Assembly (NCBI GenBank): GCA_001829315.1
Contig: MIAY01000012.1
Span: 1-64,000 of the forward strand
Source: Spirochaetes bacterium GWE1_32_154
GTDB taxonomy: Bacteria > Spirochaetota > GWE2-31-10
DNA length: 64,000 bases
Direction of reading: 5' to 3'
Positions 52,574-61,373 of the stretch are shown here, one piece after another. Numbering within the stretch: position 1 is the first letter of the stretch; each line of letters opens with the position of its first letter. The notes beneath the pieces are model-generated. The model did no database searches and was not told where the DNA came from. It worked only from the letters and a program-made list of their open reading frames with translations. A program made the position numbers and the translations under genes.

Positions 52574-53653
52574 TTATTCTATAACGCCGCCACCAAGAAC
52601 TACATCACCATCATAAAAAACCGCATATTGTCCTGGAGTAATAGACTTCTGTCTTTCTTTAAATACCACTCCGACCTGATTGTTTTCAAGTGGGGTAATA
52701 ACAGCTTCAGCCTCATCATGTCTATATCGAATTCTAACTTTGCATTCACGTTTTTCTGTTAAGTCTTTAATAGCAATCCAGTTGATATTGGAAACGGTCA
52801 AGCTGTTACCATAAAGTTGCTCTTCGTCCCCGGCGATTATTGTGTTTGTTTTACTGTCTATGCCGACAACATAGAGTTTTTCACCTGTCGTTTGACCGAT
52901 ACCGCGTCTTTTTCCGATTGTATAATTATAAATACCTGTGTGTTTTCCGATTTCTTTACCATCGAGCGTTTTGATTGACCCGGCTGATGCATCTTTGCCT
53001 TTAAACAGATCACTGATTTCACCACCGTAGAAATCCTGGCTTTCTTCTCTTTCTGCGGATGGCAACCCGGCTTTACGTGCAATATCGCGAACTTCTTCTT
53101 TTGTCAGTTCACCAAGCGGAAAAATAACATTGGATAGTTTATCCTGCGTTAACAGTGATAAAAAGTAAGACTGGTCTTTCTTTGTAAAAACAGCTTTTTT
53201 CAGCAAATACCGTTTTGTCTTCTCATCAAACGCAACCCGGACATAATGACCGGTAGCAAAGAAATCAAAAGGAATACCTGATTTTCTCGTCATTTCAGGA
53301 AGTAACCCGAATTTCACCAATGCATTACAGCGGATACACGGATTAGGTGTTTTACCACCAAGATATTCGGCAGTAAAATAATCAATGACAATGGATTCAT
53401 ATTGTGATGATAAATCAATTACATGGTATGGTATGCCAAGAAGATCGGCTGTTTGTTGCGCTTTTTCAATATCTTCCTCTTCCCCGGCACCAAAACATGC
53501 TGATTTTTTAGCCTCAGGATATTTTACCGGGTCACACACTTTCATCGTTACGCCGATGACATTGTATCCTTGTTCTTTAAGAATAAATGCCGCAACCGAA
53601 CTATCTACTCCGCCGCTTAAACCTACAACAACGGTTATATTTTTATTTTCCAT
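52574..53653 (-). CDS. mnmA: tRNA-specific 2-thiouridylase
   Basis: About 359 residues from ATG 53653 (GGAG upstream). It introduces the 2-thio group at the wobble uridine of Lys/Glu/Gln tRNAs. It has a PP-loop VVGLSGGVDSSVAA at the N-terminus, the first catalytic Cys in GGKTPNPCIRCN near residue 100, and the FATGHYVR and KDQSYFLSLL blocks. The second catalytic Cys, usually found in a G-x-C motif in the next loop (here REESQDFYGGEI), seems to be replaced: the expected SxDxCFV reads SQDFYGGEI. Family members without that Cys exist. The intact PP-loop supports activity. Confidence 0.93.
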   Translation of the reverse strand: MENKNITVVVGLSGGVDSSVAAFILKEQGYNVIGVTMKVCDPVKYPEAKKSACFGAGEEEDIEKAQQTADLLGIPYHVIDLSSQYESIVIDYFTAEYLGGKTPNPCIRCNALVKFGLLPEMTRKSGIPFDFFATGHYVRVAFDEKTKRYLLKKAVFTKKDQSYFLSLLTQDKLSNVIFPLGELTKEEVRDIARKAGLPSAEREESQDFYGGEISDLFKGKDASAGSIKTLDGKEIGKHTGIYNYTIGKRRGIGQTTGEKLYVVGIDSKTNTIIAGDEEQLYGNSLTVSNINWIAIKDLTEKRECKVRIRYRHDEAEAVITPLENNQVGVVFKERQKSITPGQYAVFYDGDVVLGGGVIE

Positions 53654-53795
53654 AAGTAACACTCCAATTCATATAATCAATATTCATACTGAGTATATAC
53701 TATTAATAGGGTATAAATTCAAGTTAGATTAAACAGTGGGTGCTTAATTGTTGATTCGTTCTCATAAGCACTCATCTATATAAAAAAAATTGTAT

Positions 53796-54694
53796 TTAAT
53801 TTTCAATACTTTGATCCATTTCGAAAGACGGTGAATTTGTTTTTGGTTTACCGACTATTTTTGCCGGTATTCCCACAACGGTTGTATGCGGTGCAACATC
53901 TGATAGAACTACACTTCCGGCACCAATTTTAACCCCATCACCAATTTTTATATTTCCCAGTATTTTAGCTCCCGCTCCAATTAATACACCATTTCCGATT
54001 TTTGGATGACGATCTCCTGTTTCTTTACCGGTTCCACCTAAAGTTACTTCATGAAGCATGGATACATCATTTCCAACGACAGCTGTTTCGCCAATAACAA
54101 TACTTGTTGCATGATCTATAAAAATTCTATTTCCTATTGTTGCAGCCGGATGAATATCTACTCCAAATTTTTCTGATATCAGGCTTTGTAATAGTGAGGC
54201 ACTATTTACCAGATTGTTTTTCCATAATAAATGAGTAACACGGTAAGATTCTAACGCGTGAAAACCTTTATAGTTTAAAAATGGATTTAAATAATTTCTT
54301 GAAGCCGGATCGCGTTGTCGAATAGCATTCAAGTCTTCGATAATTGATTTTTTAATATCGTCTGATTTCTCAATTGTTTCTAAAAATAATAACTGTAATT
54401 CGTTTTTAGAAAAGCTTCTTGCAAAAATACTCTTTTTATCTCGAATTTTTGCAAGAAGCTACCTCTAATGCGATTTTATCGCATATGGCGGAAGAAAAAA
54501 TCGAGTAATCTTGATTTTTGCAAGAGCCTCGAAATGAAATTGTTCTCCAGTTTTTCAGCTAAGTAATATGAAAGTGCTTCAAAAATATTTGAATGTTTCA
54601 AAATGGTCATTGTTAAAAAACCGGTCAAAAAAGGTTCATTTATTTTAGCTATTTGTACGTCATGTATTATTTCATTCCAAATTTGTTGTGGCAT
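53796..54694 (-). pseudogene. cysE: Serine O-acetyltransferase gene interrupted by a miniature element
   Basis: The gene starts at ATG 54694 (GGAGAT upstream) and encodes the N-terminal helical part (about 54 residues to KLENNFIS). It is broken by element copy E, which adds 122 bp including its 4-bp GAAA duplication and shifts the frame. From about 54411 down to 53796 the frame resumes with KNELQLLFLETIEKSDD and then the left-handed beta-helix catalytic domain (DIHPAATIGNRIFIDHATSI, GGTGKETGDRHPKIG, AGSVV). Deleting the insert restores 259 codons, matching the length of known CysE. Whether the C-terminal half alone, starting at a TTG, yields a working acetyltransferase is uncertain. Confidence 0.92.
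54413..54530 (-). mobile_element. Inverted-repeat miniature element, copy E (inserted in cysE)
   Basis: 118 bp flanked by GAAA (54409-54412 and 54531-54534). The ends are AGCTTCTTGCAAAAAT and GAGGCTCTTGCAAAAAT; the internal hairpin TGCGAT-TTT-ATCGCA lies at 54469-54483. Read on the minus strand it is nearly identical to copy A. Confidence 0.92.
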
Positions 54695-54836
54695 TAAAAT
54701 CTCCTGAATGAACCAGTATTTACTTTAAATTAGTTCATTTTTTGTTTTATTACAATAACTACGTTTTGAGAAATATTAGCAGTAATCCTTTTTTTAATAA
54801 TGACAAAATATTTTTTTATGGTATTATTATATTAAT

Positions 54837-56021
54837 ATGAATAAACTCAAAATCGTATTAACAATAATTGTTATAATATTTTTTACTATTTTACTACTTC
54901 TTTTTAGCCTATTATCTTCCTCTCAGAATGAGGAGAAAAAAACAAACGAAATAACATTATTATTCACCGGTGATTTAATGCATCATGAAATTACTTATAA
55001 TATGCCGAATTATGACAAAATATATAAAAACATACAAAGTCAAATTAAGAAAAGTGATCTTGCATTTATTAATATAGAATTCCCGATTAATTCATTATTT
55101 CCAAAATCGGGATATCCTTTTTTTAATGCAACTTCTCAATATTTAGATGCTTGTATAAAAGCAGGCTTTTGTGTGTTCTCTCTTGCTAATAATCATATTA
55201 ATGATTTTGGAAAAGAAGGTATTATTGGAATACTCGATAGCATTCAAGAATCAATAGGGAATACTAATGAACGACCGATATTTTTATCAGGAGTAAGAAA
55301 GGATAAAAATGAAAACTTTAATTTAGAAATAATAAAAATAAAAAATCTGAATATCGGATTTCTTTCAGTTACAGGATTTGTTAATACTGAAAGAGATAAA
55401 GAATACGTAGATATAGTTTCTTATCATAATAAAACGTTTAATAAAATAGATAATAGAGAAAGTATGAAATTTCTCGAAAGAGTACGTAAAATGCGATCTT
55501 TATGTGATTTCTTAATTATCAGTTTTCATGATGGTTTAGAATATCAGGAAGAACCAGAGGAAATTCGAAAAAAAATTTTTCGCGAGTTAGTTTTAAATGG
55601 TGCAGATATTATATGGGGACATCATTCACATAGTGTTCAAAATACTGAGATAGTAGATAGAGGGCATTTAAAAAAAACTGATGGTCTAATTGTATATTCA
55701 ACCGGAAATTTAATTTCAGGACAATTGGATTTCGATACAATGCCAGATTTAAAAAATCAGTTTTCTGCTACTGGTGATGGTGTCTTTTGGGAAGTGAAAA
55801 TAAAGAAAAAATCAAATACAACTTTTATTAAGGTAATTAAACCGTATTGGATAAATAATTATTTAAACCAAAAAGATGGATTAGTTGTTTCATATACAAA
55901 CTTATTATCAAAAAACAAAAACCTTCCCGAAAGATGGAAAAAATATTTTACTTATCGCCTTAAACAGCAAAAAAGGAATGAAAAGATAAGAAAATGGAAA
56001 CCAGAGAACAATATCAAATAA
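54837..56021 (+). CDS. CapA/PgsA-like metallophosphoesterase-fold protein (PGA_cap family)
   Basis: 394 residues with an N-terminal membrane anchor (IVLTIIVIIFFTILLLLFSLLSS, about 5-28). It belongs to the bacterial capsule synthesis protein PGA_cap family, a calcineurin-like fold: TGDLMHH (first metal ligands, GD), NIEFPIN, LANNHINDFG (NNH), SFHDGLEY, and WGHHSHSVQ with YSTGNLI (the late GxHxH-like motif). The best known members act in poly-gamma-glutamate synthesis or export (CapA/PgsA), but most have unknown roles. The first gene of an exported-protein cluster, with the AMMECR1 lipoprotein gene 46 bp downstream. Confidence 0.85.
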   Translation: MNKLKIVLTIIVIIFFTILLLLFSLLSSSQNEEKKTNEITLLFTGDLMHHEITYNMPNYDKIYKNIQSQIKKSDLAFINIEFPINSLFPKSGYPFFNATSQYLDACIKAGFCVFSLANNHINDFGKEGIIGILDSIQESIGNTNERPIFLSGVRKDKNENFNLEIIKIKNLNIGFLSVTGFVNTERDKEYVDIVSYHNKTFNKIDNRESMKFLERVRKMRSLCDFLIISFHDGLEYQEEPEEIRKKIFRELVLNGADIIWGHHSHSVQNTEIVDRGHLKKTDGLIVYSTGNLISGQLDFDTMPDLKNQFSATGDGVFWEVKIKKKSNTTFIKVIKPYWINNYLNQKDGLVVSYTNLLSKNKNLPERWKKYFTYRLKQQKRNEKIRKWKPENNIK

Positions 56022-56067
56022 TAATTATTACTTAACAAATCATAAAAAATAATGTATTTGGATAAAC

Positions 56068-56709
56068 ATGATTAATTATATAAAAACCAACCGGATATAT
56101 ATTCTTTTAATTTTTACTTTGAATATATCCTGTTTTAAACAAGATATGAATTCTTCTACTAACTCGGAACTTTTAAGAAAATATATACAAATAGCTAGAG
56201 AAGAAATTAATCTGCAATTTGAAACAAATAAAAATAAGAAATTTCAGGAAATTAATTACATTAGTAACAACCAAGGGGTTTTTGTCCGTTTACTGAAAAA
56301 TGGAAAAGAACGTGGTTGTTACGGTTTTTTTAAAAATATAAATTCAATTGATGAAGCAATTAAAAAATCAGCTATAAATGCAGCATTTTTTGATCCAAGA
56401 TTTCCTGAACTTACAGAAAATGAACTTGATAAAATAGAAATCCAACTAACTATAGTGGGTAAATTTGAAGAGTTACATAATAAAAAGCAATTTATTATTG
56501 GGAAAGACTCATTGTTAATTGATGATTATTCAAACAGAGGTATTTTGCAGGCTCCAATTGCAATAGAAGAGAATTATAATAAAACTCAGTTTTTAAAAGC
56601 CCTTTGTAGAAAAGCGAAGTTGAATGAAAGTAGTTATAAATTAAAATATACAAAAATTTATAAAGCAACTTCTTTATATTATAAAGAACCATTTAATATT
56701 GATAAGTAA
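56068..56709 (+). CDS. AMMECR1-domain lipoprotein
   Basis: 213 residues. The N-terminus is a type II signal peptide (NRIYILLIFTLNISC, lipobox-like NISC with Cys near residue 22). An AMMECR1 domain follows, with the family signature ERGCYGF (consensus LRGCIG) near residue 91 and FDPRFPELTENEL near residue 111. AMMECR1 proteins are normally cytosolic; in prokaryotes they occur alone, fused to MEMO-like proteins, or beside a radical SAM gene (AmmeMemoRadiSam). Here the protein appears to be exported and lipid-anchored. Its 3' end overlaps the convergent MEMO gene by 17 bp. Confidence 0.85.
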   Translation: MINYIKTNRIYILLIFTLNISCFKQDMNSSTNSELLRKYIQIAREEINLQFETNKNKKFQEINYISNNQGVFVRLLKNGKERGCYGFFKNINSIDEAIKKSAINAAFFDPRFPELTENELDKIEIQLTIVGKFEELHNKKQFIIGKDSLLIDDYSNRGILQAPIAIEENYNKTQFLKALCRKAKLNESSYKLKYTKIYKATSLYYKEPFNIDK

Positions 56710-57562
56710 AAAAATAACTTGTTATGTCATCGTCTGGTGTTTTTATATCAAAATTTTTTGCATTAGTATTGCTAAAAATATGAGTTTTATATACTCCAAC
56801 TTCATTTAATGTAAAGAAAAGAGTAATTAGTCCTGCTGTATTATCTGAATGTATTGTATTTACTTTAACAGGATCAAAAGAATTAATAACTTTTTCAGAA
56901 TATAAATCTCTTGATAAAGTAGTTTGAATATCTGCTCTATGAGAAAAATCAGTTGAAACTAAAATAAATACATTTCTATTTTTTTTTATTATTGTAGATA
57001 ATTGAGTTGCAAGATCATTACATTTTTTGATTCTTTTATTGAATTGGTCAAATGATATAGGAACAATATCAGCTTTTGGAAAATACAATTTAATAAAAGG
57101 AACAATATCTCCGATTCCATGTTCATTATGAAATGCATTATCATCTTCTTTCAGTTTAAGATTTGTTAAAATTGTATAAACATATTTTTTATTAACCTTT
57201 ACAATTCCATTATTCGTTAACCAGGATTTTTTTGATAAAGATATAATTTCCTTACCTTGATTATAGTGATTGGGAGTTAATATAATAAATGTTTTAATAT
57301 CTCTTAATTTTTTGAGTTCTTTAAACCACTGATTCGTTATTGAGCCTACTAAAAGATGATGACTTACCGTTCCGGATACAGGAAATATATTTTCATCTGT
57401 TAATTCAATTTTTATATTATCAGGATTTTTTTTATTGATAGTTTGAATAAAATCTTTTTCCCGATAATAAGATGTTGTTGGGAAAAAGGAAATATCCCGG
57501 TGACACCCAAAAAGCGTCACCAGAATAATAATCACTATTTTATGAGAATATCTTTTTCCCAT
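56693..57562 (-). CDS. MEMO-family lipoprotein (AmmeMemoRadiSam protein B-like)
   Basis: 289 residues. It has a lipoprotein signal peptide (KIVIIILVTLFGC, Cys 20) and a MEMO/dioxygenase-like fold: GTVSHHLLV (His 68/69), TPNHY (His 99), HNEHGIGDIVPF (145-156) and VSTDFSH near residue 205. The human protein's metal-binding Cys in a T-C-G motif appears here as T-A-G (SDNTAG), so metal chemistry could differ. Members usually lack a signal peptide. It overlaps the DUF3160 gene upstream by 28 bp and is co-transcribed with it; it converges on the AMMECR1 gene. Confidence 0.85.
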   Translation of the reverse strand: MGKRYSHKIVIIILVTLFGCHRDISFFPTTSYYREKDFIQTINKKNPDNIKIELTDENIFPVSGTVSHHLLVGSITNQWFKELKKLRDIKTFIILTPNHYNQGKEIISLSKKSWLTNNGIVKVNKKYVYTILTNLKLKEDDNAFHNEHGIGDIVPFIKLYFPKADIVPISFDQFNKRIKKCNDLATQLSTIIKKNRNVFILVSTDFSHRADIQTTLSRDLYSEKVINSFDPVKVNTIHSDNTAGLITLFFTLNEVGVYKTHIFSNTNAKNFDIKTPDDDITSYFFTYQY

Positions 57563-60225
57563 TGGGGCATTCTCTCCATTAAATAACTTTCGTTTCCATT
57601 ATTATAAACTTTTTCTTTCCACTGATCATTATTTAGTCTGTCATTCATAGGATGTGGAAATTCATAGTAACTGAAAGTATATCCTTCGGCTATTCTTTTT
57701 CCGCCCTGTTTATCATTAATAGCAACATATATTCTATTAGGAACTCCTACAGCAACTTCTATAACTACTCCATTATCACTATCAGTATGAACATCAGCAA
57801 CGAGAGCCATCTGAAAGTCTTTTCTTTCTGTGTATCCCATACTTGAACCTGATGGGATAATAATATTTGCTAATCTATAAGGAATATCATAGATTAAGTC
57901 ATTTTCTCTTTCTGAAATAGGTTCATCTGCAGCTTCTTTTTCTGCAATTATTACTATATCTGAAATTATTGATTTATAAGCTTCAAATTTACTGCTATAC
58001 TCTTTTGTCATAAATCCTGATTCGGATATTATATCAACTGTGTCTTCAAGAATTGATTCAATCCAGTAAAGTGCATCAAGATTAGGTTCAATATAACCAA
58101 TAGGTTTGTCTATAGCATCATATACCCATGTTTTTTCTGGTCCTTTTCCCGCTTTTTCTGCATAACTTTGTTTAACATAAAGTATAGTATCATGTCTTAA
58201 TTCTGCCCATGCTCCATGTGCGGTTATAAGCGTTCTATTATTCCATTTTTCACTTTGAGTAAAATAAAAATTTCTATTTTCACCAAAATTTGCTGATTCT
58301 TTTATAACTTTCAAATAACTGTTAAAAAATGTTTTTCGCCAGTCCATTGTATCAAAACCTTCAACTTGTGTTTGAAGGGAAGCCAGTTTAGGAGCATATC
58401 CACCGTATATATCTTTATCCTCTTTAAGCAGTGTTTCGGAGAATTTATTTCCGAATGCAGCCATGATATCAAGTCCCTTAACCATGGTTCTATCAATTAT
58501 TCTTGGCGCAGATAACTGATTATGTATAAAGCTATCAAATGTAAATCTTTGACCAAAAAGTCTGAATCCTCCTGGTATTTCCAAAGATTTCTTTTCTGAA
58601 TCTTTTTGCTGTAATAATGTATTTCCAGAAATCTTAGGAGGGGCAATATTAGTATTAGCATATTTAATAAACTCTTTCACATTATCCTCATTATCAATCC
58701 ATAAGCCAAAGTTATCAAAATCGACATTTTTTGATACTTCTAAATATTGGTTTAAATTGTAGTCATCGGATTCACCAATAATATAGGTAATAGGATTGAA
58801 TAATGCCTTCCACATTGCATAAATATTTTTATTATCTTTTGTAATTTTTGTTAGTAAAAGTGCAGCTCGTGTTAATTTTACAGAATTTTCAATATCTTGA
58901 GGAGTTCCGGTAAGCTGAGCATAAAAATGAAGCCTGCCAAACCATATCATTGATTTAAAATATTTTTTTAAATTTTCATTTTTAGTATAATGACCTCTTG
59001 GTTTAAATTGTGAATAATCTTCCATGTATTTAAAAATTTCTGATTCACTAAAACCTTCTGCTTTTTCTATTTTATTTAATTCAATTAAAACATCGCCTGT
59101 TAAATCCCCGCCATTCATTTGAGATGTAACAACTGACCCGCCTGCAAGGTTTCCACCAACTAAAAAATATTTTTGCATGAGTTCTATACTTTCTTTTAAT
59201 TTAATATCATTTTCAGATAATGATGATTTCATTTCTTCAAGTTTTTGATAATAAGCAATACAAAGCTTCTGTAATGTTGGAAACATTATTTTTGATTCAG
59301 TATCCTGAAGCATTTTGTCAAATAAAAGATGCAGGCTGTGTACTAAAAAATCAATTGTAATGTATGTATTTACCATTTCATCAGCATGTAAATTTTTATA
59401 TAAAGCTACCATATCATCAGGATTTTCTATATTAAGCTGATCCTGATATTCATAATAATTTACTGATTCTAAAGCAAACTTATCCTGTATAAGAGATTTT
59501 TTTATATCATCCGGGATATATCTTTGACCATTATAATCAGTAAATTTATCGTTTTTATACGTATCATATTTATAATAATCAGCAACTTTTAAAAGGTTTT
59601 TTGTTTTACTATCCTCGTATTTTATATTTGAAGATTCTTTAGATATAAGATTTTTTACTTTATCACTTGTCAGAATATATGAACCAAATACATACCCATT
59701 TTTACCTTGGTATGCTACTTTATACCAATAATTGTATTCACTATGAAATTGAAAAAAGTCAACAGTATCTCCAAATTCGTCCTCAGTTGGATTCTTATTA
59801 ATAATTTCTTCTATTATATCAATTACACTTCCTCTAGGAAGTTCAGTAATTACATTATCAGCTGATAAATCACTATACATCTTAACATAATTTGTTGAAA
59901 TTACTCCAAAAGAACCTGTAATTTTACTTGAATCAATTGATTTAAAATCCAGTTCGTCTTTAAGATAAGATTTATCAATAGTATATTTACCGGTTTTAAT
60001 ATTTTTATTTTTTATTTTAATGTCATCATCTTCAAGTTTCTTAAGGATATTTTCTAAATCATCGGAATTTATTACTTCTTCAGTTTCAGTATCTGCTTCA
60101 TCATACATATTATCATCGTTACTAATTTCATTTGAAACTGTTTTAATAGCTTTTATGCTTTCATTTTTTTTTTCACATGATAAACTAATAAACATAATTA
60201 TTAATAAAGTAAGTATTTTTTTCAT
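57535..60225 (-). CDS. DUF3160-family lipoprotein with N-terminal SH3-like domain
   Basis: 896 residues. A lipoprotein signal (KILTLLIIMFISLSC, Cys near residue 17) is followed by an acidic linker, then an SH3b-like domain (about 100-185, GSFGVISTNYVKMYSD to GYVFGSYIL). The bulk (about 230-890) is a DUF3160-type helical domain with NTYITIDFLVHSLHLLFD, GRLHFYAQLTG, RFTFDSFIHNQLSAPR and LITAHGAWAELRHDTILYVKQSYAE. The DUF3160 function is unknown; it is found in surface or exported proteins of deltaproteobacteria, chloroflexi, spirochaetes and relatives. The SH3b segment suggests wall or peptide binding. It is transcribed toward the MEMO gene and is divergent from the transglutaminase gene. Confidence 0.85.
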   Translation of the reverse strand: MKKILTLLIIMFISLSCEKKNESIKAIKTVSNEISNDDNMYDEADTETEEVINSDDLENILKKLEDDDIKIKNKNIKTGKYTIDKSYLKDELDFKSIDSSKITGSFGVISTNYVKMYSDLSADNVITELPRGSVIDIIEEIINKNPTEDEFGDTVDFFQFHSEYNYWYKVAYQGKNGYVFGSYILTSDKVKNLISKESSNIKYEDSKTKNLLKVADYYKYDTYKNDKFTDYNGQRYIPDDIKKSLIQDKFALESVNYYEYQDQLNIENPDDMVALYKNLHADEMVNTYITIDFLVHSLHLLFDKMLQDTESKIMFPTLQKLCIAYYQKLEEMKSSLSENDIKLKESIELMQKYFLVGGNLAGGSVVTSQMNGGDLTGDVLIELNKIEKAEGFSESEIFKYMEDYSQFKPRGHYTKNENLKKYFKSMIWFGRLHFYAQLTGTPQDIENSVKLTRAALLLTKITKDNKNIYAMWKALFNPITYIIGESDDYNLNQYLEVSKNVDFDNFGLWIDNEDNVKEFIKYANTNIAPPKISGNTLLQQKDSEKKSLEIPGGFRLFGQRFTFDSFIHNQLSAPRIIDRTMVKGLDIMAAFGNKFSETLLKEDKDIYGGYAPKLASLQTQVEGFDTMDWRKTFFNSYLKVIKESANFGENRNFYFTQSEKWNNRTLITAHGAWAELRHDTILYVKQSYAEKAGKGPEKTWVYDAIDKPIGYIEPNLDALYWIESILEDTVDIISESGFMTKEYSSKFEAYKSIISDIVIIAEKEAADEPISERENDLIYDIPYRLANIIIPSGSSMGYTERKDFQMALVADVHTDSDNGVVIEVAVGVPNRIYVAINDKQGGKRIAEGYTFSYYEFPHPMNDRLNNDQWKEKVYNNGNESYLMERMPQWEKDILIK

Positions 60226-60305
60226 TTTATCTCCTAAAATTATTTTGTAATCATAATCTACTTAATTTCTCTTGTCAAATGGTATCAAAAATGTAAATTA
60301 AATCT

Positions 60306-61373
60306 ATGAATTATTTTTATTTTTTATTTATCTTAATTATTTTTTTATCATGTTCTGAAAATAATGAAATTATTATACCTCACATTGAAATTAAAAATGG
60401 TGGTATTCAAAAGGATTCATCTTATAAAAGTGACCCCTATTATTTTAATGAATATAAAAATAAAAAATATAGTGATATCCAGCTTGATTCATTTTTAAGA
60501 TCAAAACAGAATGTAAAAAGATATTTGTTAATTTCAGGTATTGTTAAATATAGAGAAAATAAGTTTTTGAAAAATCATTTTAAATCAATTATAATTCAAA
60601 TAATAAAAGATGATTATAATGAATATTTCACTTTTCCAATTGATAACTTTGGAAGATTTTCCGGATACTTATATTTTAAAAAGAGCGGTATAAATAAAGT
60701 TTATTTTCATAAGTTTTATGATTATCTTTCGTATTATGGTGAAGATAAGATCAATAATTTTAACACGAGAGCCAGTTCCGGTTTGATTGTCAATGTTTTA
60801 GAAGCAATACCTTCAGAATTTTTATATTTATTACCTACACAAAATATTGATTGCGGTAATGTAAATATTATTAAACAAAGTAAAGATATTGTTAAGAATG
60901 CACAAACAGATTTAGATAAGGCAAAAATGGTTTATGAATTTTTAATATTTAATAAAAACAATAGTAAAAATTTTTCTTTTAAGCAATACAAAAGCAACTA
61001 TAAAGTGTATGGCGAATACGACTTTCACGTCACTTATATAGCATCACAAGTATTATCCGAAAAAAACGGTGTTTGCAATGATTATGCCGAACTTTATGCA
61101 GCGATGATGAGGTCACTATGTTTCAAAATAAAAAAAGTTTGGGGATATTATAATGAATATAAAGAAATCGGGCATATGTGGAATCTTATTTCTATAAAGA
61201 TTGATGGAAAAGAAGAATGGTATAAAGTTGATCCATCATGGGGAAATATTGATAAAAATAATTATAAGAAATGGGCAGGCTTTTATAACGAGTATGATGA
61301 AGATTACTTTAACACAATGTTTGCACCGTATAATCATTCTTCTTTTAATTATCTATTTAAGGAAGAATATTAA
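60306..61373 (+). CDS. Transglutaminase-like lipoprotein
   Basis: 355 residues. A type II signal peptide (YFYFLFILIIFLSC, Cys near residue 16) is followed by an N-terminal domain of unknown fold and a transglutaminase/papain-like core near residues 240-320. The core has the nucleophilic Cys in SEKNGVCNDYAEL, His in IGHMWNLI and Asp in YKVDPSWG. Such lipoproteins often act as peptide-bond hydrolases on the cell surface rather than cross-linkers. The next gene (C39-like) starts immediately at its stop codon, so the two form an operon. It is divergent from the DUF3160 gene. Confidence 0.85.
   Translation: MNYFYFLFILIIFLSCSENNEIIIPHIEIKNGGIQKDSSYKSDPYYFNEYKNKKYSDIQLDSFLRSKQNVKRYLLISGIVKYRENKFLKNHFKSIIIQIIKDDYNEYFTFPIDNFGRFSGYLYFKKSGINKVYFHKFYDYLSYYGEDKINNFNTRASSGLIVNVLEAIPSEFLYLLPTQNIDCGNVNIIKQSKDIVKNAQTDLDKAKMVYEFLIFNKNNSKNFSFKQYKSNYKVYGEYDFHVTYIASQVLSEKNGVCNDYAELYAAMMRSLCFKIKKVWGYYNEYKEIGHMWNLISIKIDGKEEWYKVDPSWGNIDKNNYKKWAGFYNEYDEDYFNTMFAPYNHSSFNYLFKEEY

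Noticed and set aside
732..54530. The scattered repeats as a CRISPR array
   Set aside because: Copies are tens of kilobases apart, differ in length and orientation, have target duplications, and lack regular spacers or cas genes.
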